DNA of 64,000 bases from Duganella sp. 1224 (lineage in GTDB: Bacteria > Pseudomonadota > Gammaproteobacteria > Burkholderiales > Burkholderiaceae_D), in the NCBI RefSeq assembly GCF_013408245.1, contig NZ_JACBYS010000007.1, positions 186,001-250,000 on the forward strand, written 5' to 3'. Under the pieces are notes generated by a model. It worked only from the letters and a program-made list of their open reading frames with translations. It was not told the origin of the DNA and searched no databases. The first letter of the stretch is position 1; each line of letters starts with the position of its first letter. Of the stretch, positions 24,898 to 31,759 are shown one piece after another. The translations under genes and the position numbers were made by a program.

Positions 24898-26829
24898 ATG
24901 ATGGTCAGGGATTTCGAACAGTACAGCGCCTGGCGCCAAGGCGTGGTCACCGCGCTGAAGAATTACCAGGCGTGGCTGGCTGGCGCGTCCCTGACCGACG
25001 CCGCCACCGACCAGCGCATCGTGCGCACACTGGCGCGGCTGGCGGACGACAAGCTGTCGGTGGCGTTTGTGGCCGAATTCTCGCGCGGCAAATCGGAACT
25101 GATCAACGCCATCTTCTTTGCCGAGTACGGCCAGCGGATTTTACCGTCGGCGGCCGGCCGCACCACCATGTGCCCGACCGAGCTGCTGTGGGACCCCAGC
25201 CTGGCGCCGTCGATCCGCCTGCTGCCGATCGAGACGCGCGCCGACAACCTGTCCACCAGCGACTACCGCGAGCAGCCGGCCGCGTGGACCGTGCTGCCGC
25301 TCAACCTGGACGCCGGCGCCGAGATGCACGAGGCCTTCAAGCAGGTCAGCAAGACGCGCTACGTGCCGGTGGAGGAAGCCAAGCGCTACGGCCTGTACGA
25401 CGAGGACGACCCCGACATGCCGGCCACGCTGGACGACCGCGGCAACGTCGAAATCTCGCTGTGGCGCCACGCCATCATCAACTTCCCGCACCCGCTGCTC
25501 AAGCAGGGGCTGGTGATCCTGGACACGCCGGGCCTGAACGCCATCGGCACCGAGCCGGAGCTGACGCTGAACCTGATTCCGAACGCGCACGCGGTGCTGT
25601 TCATCCTGGCCGCCGACACCGGCGTGACCAAGAGCGACATCGAAGTCTGGCGCAACCACATCGGCGCCGGCGCCGGCCGGCTGGTGGTGCTGAACAAGAT
25701 CGATTCCATGTGGGACGAGCTGCGCAGCGAGGACGATGTCAACGCCGAGATCGCACGCCAGCAGGATCACGTGGCGCACATGCTGTCGCTGGAGCCGCGC
25801 CAGGTGTTTCCGGTGTCGGCGCAGAAGGCACTGGTGGGCAAGATCAACCACGACGTCGCGCTGCAGGCGCGCAGCCGCCTGCACGCGCTGGAGGGCGCGC
25901 TGTTCAACGAGCTGATACCGGCCAAGAAGGACATCGTGCGCAAGCAGTTGGCCGAGGAGTTGCAGGCGCTGAACACGGCGCAGCTGGGCATGCTGAACGC
26001 GCGCAGCCGCGGCATCGTCGAGCAGTTGCACGAACTGCGCAGCCTGCGCGGCAAGAACCAGAGCGTGATCGCCCACATGATGCGGCGCATCGACGTGGAA
26101 AAGAAAGAGTTCGACGCCAGCTTGTTCAAGCTGCAGGCCACGCGCGCGGTGTTCACCCGGCTGTCGACCGAGCTGTACACCTGCATGGGCATGGACATCG
26201 TCCGCGACGACATTGAACTGGTGCGCGAAGAGATGCAGCGCAGCCGCTTCTTCACCGGCGTGCGCGAGGCGGTGCGCGGCTACTTCGAGCGCACCCGCGC
26301 CAATCTCGACGCGGCCGAGCGCAAGACGCTGGAGATCAGCGAGATGATGGGCGTGATGTACCGCCGCTTCTCGACCGAGCACGGACTGACGCTGGCGCTG
26401 CCGATGCCGTTTTCGCTGGAGCGCTACCGCGAGGAGCTCGCCAGCATCGAGGCGATTTATTACAAGACCTTTGGCACGGCCACGCTGATCACCACCAGCC
26501 GCGTGACGTTGATGGAGAAATTCTTCGACACCATCGCCTCGCGCGTGCGCGGCTGCTTCCGCTCGGCCAACAACGATGCCGAGGCCTGGCTGAAGGTGAT
26601 CATGGCGCCGCTGGAGGCGCAGATCCGCCAGCACAAGGATCAGCTGAAACACCGGCTGGGCTCGATCCAGCGCATCCACGATGCGACCGACAGCCTGGAA
26701 CAGAAGATTGACGCATTCGAGCGCGGCCAGCAGGAGCTGGAGGCGCAACGGGTGCGACTGAATGAACTGGCGGACGCGATCGGCGTCGCCATCAACGCGG
26801 AATTTGTGGCGCTGGATGCCGCCGCCTGA
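24898..26829 (+). CDS. Bacterial dynamin-like GTPase
   Basis: A 643-residue large GTPase of the dynamin/YdjA-like group. G1 is EFSRGKS (residues 60-66), preceded by the A-E-F sequence common in bacterial dynamins. G2 is probably Thr89-Thr90 (AGRTTMCP). G3 is D209-TPG, and G4 is NKID (266-269). The remaining 370 residues are largely helical (about 330-640), with coiled-coil character near residues 595-630, the expected stalk region. No transmembrane helix is obvious, so membrane association would be peripheral. It lies between mutM (10 bases) and mutY (13 bases) and is likely cotranscribed with both. Confidence 0.87.
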   Translation: MMVRDFEQYSAWRQGVVTALKNYQAWLAGASLTDAATDQRIVRTLARLADDKLSVAFVAEFSRGKSELINAIFFAEYGQRILPSAAGRTTMCPTELLWDPSLAPSIRLLPIETRADNLSTSDYREQPAAWTVLPLNLDAGAEMHEAFKQVSKTRYVPVEEAKRYGLYDEDDPDMPATLDDRGNVEISLWRHAIINFPHPLLKQGLVILDTPGLNAIGTEPELTLNLIPNAHAVLFILAADTGVTKSDIEVWRNHIGAGAGRLVVLNKIDSMWDELRSEDDVNAEIARQQDHVAHMLSLEPRQVFPVSAQKALVGKINHDVALQARSRLHALEGALFNELIPAKKDIVRKQLAEELQALNTAQLGMLNARSRGIVEQLHELRSLRGKNQSVIAHMMRRIDVEKKEFDASLFKLQATRAVFTRLSTELYTCMGMDIVRDDIELVREEMQRSRFFTGVREAVRGYFERTRANLDAAERKTLEISEMMGVMYRRFSTEHGLTLALPMPFSLERYREELASIEAIYYKTFGTATLITTSRVTLMEKFFDTIASRVRGCFRSANNDAEAWLKVIMAPLEAQIRQHKDQLKHRLGSIQRIHDATDSLEQKIDAFERGQQELEAQRVRLNELADAIGVAINAEFVALDAAA

Positions 26830-26842
26830 ACCTGGGAACAGA

Positions 26843-27973
26843 ATGAAAGTTGTAGCAGTAGAGAATTTTGCGGATTCCGGCTTTTCGGCCGATCTGATCG
26901 GCTGGCAAAAAGTCCATGGGCGCCATGCGCTGCCCTGGCAAAACACCCGCGATGCGTATCGGATCTGGCTGTCGGAAATCATGTTGCAGCAGACGCAGGT
27001 GTCGGCGGTGCTGGGGTATTACGCGCGCTTCCTGGCGCGCTTCCCTACCCTGCGCGACCTGGCGGCGGCGCCGGTCGAGGAGGTGATGGCGCAGTGGAGC
27101 GGCCTGGGCTACTACACGCGGGCGCGCAATCTGCACAAGTGCGCGCAGCGGGTGGTGGCGGAGTATGACGGCGTGTTCCCGTCCGACCCGGTGTTGCTGG
27201 CCGAGCTGCCAGGCATCGGTCGTTCGACGGCGGCGGCCATCGCGGCGTTTTCCAGCGGCCGGCGCGCCGCCATTATGGACGGCAACGTCAAGCGCGTGTT
27301 TGCGCGGGTGTTCGGCATCGACACCTATCCGGGCGAGAAGAAGACCGAGGAAGCGATGTGGCGACGCGCCGAGGCGCTGTTGCCGGAGGAAGGCATCGAA
27401 TCGTACACGCAGGGCTTGATGGACATGGGCGCGACCTTGTGCACGCGCAGCAGTCCGTCGTGCGAGCGTTGCCCGATGCAGGTGCGCTGCGTGGCGTTCA
27501 ATACCGGCCGCACCAAGGATCTGCCGGTGCGCAAGCCGAAGAAGACGACGCCGGAAAAGCATGCGGTGATGCTGGCGATCGTCGACAAGGGTCAGGTGCT
27601 GCTGGAGCAGCGGCCGCCGACCGGCATCTGGGGCGGGCTGCTGTCGCTGCCTGAATTGGACGGCCACGTGGCGACCGAGGATGACGAAGCGCCGGCAGAG
27701 GATCACGACGCCATGTCGCTGGCGGTGAGCAGGTTTGGCGAGATGGAATCGTACCAGCGCCTGTCGACGGTGACGCATGTATTCACCCACTACAAGCTGC
27801 ACATCGCACCGTACCGCGTGACGCTGACGCGGCTGCTGCCGCTGGCGGCCCAGTCCAACCACGTGTGGCTGGACGCCGCCCACATCGCCGACGCCGCCCT
27901 GCCGGCGCCGATCAAGAAGCTGTTGCTGGAACTGCTGGGCGACAGCCGCGACGCGCAGCAACGCATGTTCTAG
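26843..27973 (+). CDS. mutY: A/G-specific adenine glycosylase MutY
   Basis: Removes adenine mispaired with 8-oxoguanine. The start at 26843 (MKVVAVENF) gives 376 residues; an upstream in-frame opening lies inside the preceding gene. Visible features: catalytic Glu in WLSEIMLQQTQV, helix-hairpin-helix ELPGIGRSTAAAIAAF, catalytic Asp in IMDGNVKRV, and the iron-sulfur loop CTRSSPSCERCPMQVRC (C-X6-C-X2-C-X5-C). A C-terminal NUDIX-like domain (about 240-370) recognises 8-oxoG. Its TAG stop lies within a CTAG shared with the opposite-strand small gene. Confidence 0.96.
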   Translation: MKVVAVENFADSGFSADLIGWQKVHGRHALPWQNTRDAYRIWLSEIMLQQTQVSAVLGYYARFLARFPTLRDLAAAPVEEVMAQWSGLGYYTRARNLHKCAQRVVAEYDGVFPSDPVLLAELPGIGRSTAAAIAAFSSGRRAAIMDGNVKRVFARVFGIDTYPGEKKTEEAMWRRAEALLPEEGIESYTQGLMDMGATLCTRSSPSCERCPMQVRCVAFNTGRTKDLPVRKPKKTTPEKHAVMLAIVDKGQVLLEQRPPTGIWGGLLSLPELDGHVATEDDEAPAEDHDAMSLAVSRFGEMESYQRLSTVTHVFTHYKLHIAPYRVTLTRLLPLAAQSNHVWLDAAHIADAALPAPIKKLLLELLGDSRDAQQRMF

Positions 27974-28221
27974 AGATATTTGATCACGGCCACCACCAGC
28001 GCGGCAACGCTCAGTTGCGACGCAAACATCCACTTCAACAAGGTGGCTGTTTGCCGGTCTATCCTGGCTTCGACCTGGGCGAACTTTGTGTCGACCTGAG
28101 CGAAGCCGACACGGAGCTCCGTTCGCAGGTCGGCAAACTCGTCCCTGCGGACATAGTTGGACTGCATCACAGCGACATCCGTTTCCAATCTGCCGACCCG
28201 CTCGCTAATTTGTTCATTCAT
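27970..28221 (-). CDS. Small coiled-coil membrane protein, copy 1
   Basis: The 83-residue product has a coiled coil (about residues 5-60) and one C-terminal membrane helix (about 63-83, ending VAVIKYL). It resembles the loose DUF1640/Bdr-like group of short tail-anchored coiled-coil proteins, function unknown. The start is set by AGAGGGGG just upstream of 28221. Its stop overlaps the mutY stop on the other strand by four bases (CTAG). The first 35 and last 30 residues are nearly identical to copy 2, but the middle differs and is four residues shorter. Confidence 0.75.
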   Translation of the reverse strand: MNEQISERVGRLETDVAVMQSNYVRRDEFADLRTELRVGFAQVDTKFAQVEARIDRQTATLLKWMFASQLSVAALVVAVIKYL

Positions 28222-28309
28222 GATGTCCCCCTCTGATCGCGCGAGCCCAGCGGCATCGATGCGTTGGCGCGGCTCCCCGCGACCGCTGCAGCGCGTGGCA
28301 ACACATGTT

Positions 28310-28573
28310 CTAGAGATATTTGATCGCAGCGATAAACAACCCTGCCACACTCAGTTGCGAAGCAAGCATCCACTTAAGCAAGGTTGCTGTTTGGCGGTCT
28401 ATTCTGCCGTTTGATTCTTCGCGCAGCATGTCGATCTTGGCCGCCGTTGTCGCAAAGCCGACGCACATTTCGGTGCGCAAGTCGGCAAACTCGTCCCGCC
28501 GCACGTAGTTGGACTGAATGACAGCAACATCGGTTTCCAATGTGCCGACCCGCTCGCTGATTTGCTCATTCAT
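28310..28573 (-). CDS. Small coiled-coil membrane protein, copy 2
   Basis: The 87-residue product has the same plan as copy 1: an N-terminal stretch MNEQISERVGTLETDVAVIQ, a charged coiled coil and a C-terminal membrane helix (ASQLSVAGLFIAAIKYL). The GAGGTG binding site upstream of 28573 overlaps the end of the third small gene, whose stop is 9 bases away, suggesting translational coupling. The middle (about residues 41-56) differs from copy 1. Function unknown; oligomerisation through the coiled coil at the inner membrane is a reasonable inference. Confidence 0.72.
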   Translation of the reverse strand: MNEQISERVGTLETDVAVIQSNYVRRDEFADLRTEMCVGFATTAAKIDMLREESNGRIDRQTATLLKWMLASQLSVAGLFIAAIKYL

Positions 28574-28582
28574 GGCACACCT

Positions 28583-28864
28583 CTAGGAAAGATAACGGGC
28601 GATCGCCAGCGAGATGGAGGCGTTGGCCAGGATGATCGCGACGAACCATTTCACAAGCCGCGTTTCCATGGCGGACATGCGCGCCTCAAGTCTGGCGATC
28701 TCGGTGTGGGTGTGAGCGATCGCGACGTGCGTATTCGCGATTTCGACATGGATGCTCGCGATGGCGGTATGCACTTTGCCAAACTGCACGGCCACCTCTT
28801 CCCGAAACGCCATCAGCTCGACCTTGGTGGCGCAGTACTTTTCGATGTGTTCTTGCAGCTCCAT
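28583..28864 (-). CDS. Small coiled-coil membrane protein, divergent member
   Basis: The 93-residue product has a coiled coil with a short repeated pattern (IHVEIANTHVAIAHTHTEIA, about residues 38-57), then RLVKWFVAIILANASISLAIARYL, a C-terminal membrane helix. It shares architecture but little sequence with copies 1 and 2 downstream. GGGAG six bases before the start supports translation. It is the first of three small genes in a row on the minus strand, 90 bases after dgt. A weak hairpin (CGCAAGCG/CGCTTGCG, 28909-28940) lies in that gap. Function unknown. Confidence 0.7.
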   Translation of the reverse strand: MELQEHIEKYCATKVELMAFREEVAVQFGKVHTAIASIHVEIANTHVAIAHTHTEIARLEARMSAMETRLVKWFVAIILANASISLAIARYLS

Positions 28865-28954
28865 GGCGGCTCCCGGCGAAGTGCGGCGTGCACTTCCATC
28901 ATCGGCCGCGCAAGCGCTCGGGTCAAGCTGAACGCTTGCGGTGCTTGAGGCGGA

Positions 28955-30091
28955 TCAGAGTTCGTCCAGCGAGAACAGCCGGCGGTGTTCGCGGATCGCG
29001 TAGCGGTCGGTCATGCCGGCGATGTAGTCGGCAATCTTGCGCGCCTGCTTGTTCACGTCGCCCGACTTGTCCTGGTAATCCGGCGGCAGCAGCACCGGCT
29101 CGGCCATGAAGGCCTCGAACAACTCGCGCACGATGCGGCTGGCCTTGACCCGCATGCGGTTGACCTTGTAGTGGCGGTACAGATTGGCGTGCAGGAAGCG
29201 CTTGAGCTCGGTCGCATCCTTGCGCATGCCCTCCGAAAAACGGATCAGCGGCGGCGACCGGCGCACGTCGTCGATTGACTGCGGCGCGGCCTCGGCAATG
29301 CGCGCGCTGGAGGTGACGATCAGGTCGTCCGCCAGCGCCGTGATCAGCCGGCGCAGGGTCTCGTAAATCGCGCGCCGGCCGGACAGGCCCGGAAACGCCT
29401 GCTGCACGTCGCGCCACAGCCGGGCAAAGAAATCCACCTGCTCCAGCTGGCTGATCGAAATCAGGCCCGAGCGCAGGCCATCGTCGATGTCATGGCTGTT
29501 GTAGGCGATCTCATCGGCGAGGTTGGTCAGCTGCGCCTCCAGCGACGGCTGGGTGCGGTCGATGAAGCGTTGCGCCACCGGCCCCAGCAATTTCGCATTG
29601 TTCAGCGAGCAGTGCTTGAGGATGCCCTCGCGCGTTTCAAACATCAGGTTGAGGCCGTCGTAAGCGCCGTAGTGCTCTTCCAGCTCGTCCACCACGCGCA
29701 GGCTCTGCAGGTTGTGCTCGAAGCCGCCGTAGTCGTGCATGCATTCGTTGAGCACGTCCTGGCCGACGTGGCCGAACGGCGTGTGGCCGAGGTCGTGCGC
29801 CAGCGCAATCGCCTCCACCAGGTCCTCGTTCAGGCGCAGGTTGCGCGCCAGCGAGCGGCCGATCTGCGCCACCTCCAGGCTGTGCGTCAGGCGCGTGCGG
29901 AACAGGTCGCCCTCATGGTTGAGGAACACCTGGGTCTTGTACTCCAGCCGGCGGAAGGCCGACGAGTGGATGATGCGGTCGCGGTCGCGCTGGAACTGGC
30001 TGCGCGAGGCGTGCGCCGTCTCCGGGTAGCGGCGGCCGACGCCGCCCTCGGAATGGGCGGCGTACGGCGCGAGGTAGTCTTCCGGCTGCAT
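28955..30091 (-). CDS. dgt: Deoxyguanosinetriphosphate triphosphohydrolase-like protein
   Basis: HD-domain dNTPase that splits dNTPs to deoxynucleoside and triphosphate. The 378-residue product (start MQPEDYLAPYAAHS at 30091) shows the metal-binding HD residues in RLTHSLEVAQIGRSLA and ALAHDLGHTPFGH, and the FRRLEYKTQVF segment typical of the Dgt-like subfamily. That subfamily is shorter than the 505-residue E. coli enzyme. Longer upstream opening belongs to the aroKB region in another frame. It follows aroKB after 11 bases on the same strand, a conserved neighbourhood. Confidence 0.94.
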   Translation of the reverse strand: MQPEDYLAPYAAHSEGGVGRRYPETAHASRSQFQRDRDRIIHSSAFRRLEYKTQVFLNHEGDLFRTRLTHSLEVAQIGRSLARNLRLNEDLVEAIALAHDLGHTPFGHVGQDVLNECMHDYGGFEHNLQSLRVVDELEEHYGAYDGLNLMFETREGILKHCSLNNAKLLGPVAQRFIDRTQPSLEAQLTNLADEIAYNSHDIDDGLRSGLISISQLEQVDFFARLWRDVQQAFPGLSGRRAIYETLRRLITALADDLIVTSSARIAEAAPQSIDDVRRSPPLIRFSEGMRKDATELKRFLHANLYRHYKVNRMRVKASRIVRELFEAFMAEPVLLPPDYQDKSGDVNKQARKIADYIAGMTDRYAIREHRRLFSLDEL

Positions 30092-30102
30092 GACGAGGCT
30101 CC

Positions 30103-31746
30103 TCAGACGCAGGCGGCCAGCGTGGCCAGCAGCAACTCGCGCGGCGCGGTGGTGATCTTCGACGCGCCCAGCGGATGCATCAGGATGAACTTGATGTCGC
30201 CGCCCTCGTTCTTCTTGTCGACCGCCATCGCCTCCAGCCATTGGTCCACGCCCAGGTCCGGCGCTTTGACCGGCAGGCCGGCCGCCGCCACCAGCTGGCG
30301 CACGCGCGCCACCGTGGCCGCGTCGATCAGGCCCATGCGCTGCGACAGATCGGCCGCCATCACCATGCCGCAGCCGACCGCCTCGCCGTGCAGCCAGACG
30401 CCGTAGCCCATGCCGGCCTCGATCGCGTGGCCGAAGGTATGGCCGAAATTCAGGATGGCGCGCAGGCCGCCCTCGCGCTCGTCCTGGCGCACCACGTCGG
30501 CCTTGATTTCGCACGAGCGGGCGATGGCGTAGGCCAGCGCGCCCTTGTCGCGCGCCACCAGCTTGCCGATGTTGGCCTCGATCCACTCGAAGAACGCCAG
30601 GTCGATCACGGCGCCGTACTTGATCACTTCCGCCAGGCCGGCCGCCAGCTCGCGCGCCGGCAGCGTCTCCAGCGTGGCGGTATCGGCGATCACCGCGCGC
30701 GGCTGGTAGAAGGCGCCGATCATATTCTTGCCCAGCGGGTGGTTGATGCCGGTCTTGCCGCCGACCGACGAATCCACCTGCGACAGCAAGGTCGTCGGCA
30801 CCTGGATGAAATCGACGCCGCGCATGTAGCTGGCGGCCGCGTAGCCGGTCAGGTCGCCGATGACGCCGCCGCCAAGGGCGATCAGCGTGGTCTTGCGGTC
30901 GGCCTTGTTCTGCAGCAGCGCGTCGAAGATCTGCATCAGGCTGGACCAGTTCTTGTGCTCCTCGCCATCCGGCAGGATCACCGTCGTCACCTGTTTGCCG
31001 GCGGCGCGCAGGCCGGTTTCGATGCGCTCCAGGTATAGCGGCGCCACGGTGGTGTTGCTGACGATGGCCACCTTGCCGCCGTGCACGTGGCGCGCCAGCA
31101 GCGCGCTGTCGTTCAGCAGCGCCGGGCCGATGGCGATCGGGTAGCTGCGCTCGCCCAGTTCTACGTTTAACAGGATGTTGGATTGTTCGTTCATCGATGG
31201 TTCGGCTTGGGTGACGCAGTCGGGCGCGGCCTGGCAGGCCATGGTGTCCAACTGCGTCAGGATGGTCTGGACCATCGATTGTACGTTAGGTCGGCCGGTA
31301 TCGATGATCAAATCGGCAATTTCCGTGTACAAAGGATCACGGACCGCCATCAATTCTTCGAGTTTCTTGCGCGGATCGGCGGTTTGCAGCAGCGGCCGGT
31401 TCTTGTCGTGCGCGGTGCGCTGCAGGATGCTGTTGACGGTGGCGCGCAGGTAGACCACGGTGCCGCGCGCCTTCAGCAGGGCGCGGCTGTCGGCGTTGAG
31501 GATGGCGCCGCCGCCGGTGGCCAGCACCAGGCCGTCCTGGCCGCACAGTTCGCGGATGACGTCGGCCTCGCGGCGGCGGAACGCGGCCTCGCCCTCGATT
31601 TCAAAGATCCACGGAATCGAGGCGCCGGTGCGCGCCTCGATTTCGTGATCGGAATCAACAAACTTCAGTCCCAGCTTGCGGGCCAGGATGCGGCCGATGG
31701 TGGTTTTTCCTGCCCCCATCAGGCCGACTAGAAACACATTTTGCAT
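30103..31746 (-). CDS. aroKB: Fused shikimate kinase / 3-dehydroquinate synthase (AroKB)
   Basis: One uninterrupted 547-codon frame joins two enzymes of the shikimate pathway. Residues 1 to about 170 are shikimate kinase, with Walker A GLMGAGKTT (8-16), a DSDHEIE metal/substrate motif and the LATGGGAI substrate loop. After a short linker, residues about 187-547 are 3-dehydroquinate synthase, with GGGVIGDLTG for NAD binding, SSVGGKTGIN, and the zinc His in FGHTFGHAIE. Most Proteobacteria have aroK and aroB as separate genes. A Met at 31194 (residue 185) could start a separate AroB, but no ribosome binding site precedes it. Dgt and the Ig-repeat gene flank it. Confidence 0.93.
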   Translation of the reverse strand: MQNVFLVGLMGAGKTTIGRILARKLGLKFVDSDHEIEARTGASIPWIFEIEGEAAFRRREADVIRELCGQDGLVLATGGGAILNADSRALLKARGTVVYLRATVNSILQRTAHDKNRPLLQTADPRKKLEELMAVRDPLYTEIADLIIDTGRPNVQSMVQTILTQLDTMACQAAPDCVTQAEPSMNEQSNILLNVELGERSYPIAIGPALLNDSALLARHVHGGKVAIVSNTTVAPLYLERIETGLRAAGKQVTTVILPDGEEHKNWSSLMQIFDALLQNKADRKTTLIALGGGVIGDLTGYAAASYMRGVDFIQVPTTLLSQVDSSVGGKTGINHPLGKNMIGAFYQPRAVIADTATLETLPARELAAGLAEVIKYGAVIDLAFFEWIEANIGKLVARDKGALAYAIARSCEIKADVVRQDEREGGLRAILNFGHTFGHAIEAGMGYGVWLHGEAVGCGMVMAADLSQRMGLIDAATVARVRQLVAAAGLPVKAPDLGVDQWLEAMAVDKKNEGGDIKFILMHPLGASKITTAPRELLLATLAACV

Positions 31747-31759
31747 GCACGATCCAGAT

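Larger units (their letters stand above)
27953..28573. repeat. Tandem duplication with 340-base period, including the 3' end of mutY
   Basis: Two adjacent units carry the homologous small genes (27970-28221 and 28310-28573). The similarity runs past the gene stops into mutY. The last 21 bases of mutY at 27953-27973 (GCGCAGCAACGCATGTTCTA then G) match 28293-28313 at 18 of 21 positions, and AGATATTTGATC follows in both. Unit 2 therefore carries a fossil of the mutY terminus upstream of gene 1. Confidence 0.8.

Noticed and set aside
28909..28940. CGCAAGCG/CGCTTGCG inverted repeat after dgt as a terminator
   Set aside because: Sixteen-base loop and no U tract; transcription may continue into the small genes.
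31150..31230. Possible missed stop separating aroK and aroB
   Set aside because: The frame is open without a frameshift, and no Shine-Dalgarno sequence precedes the internal Met, so a fusion is the simpler reading.
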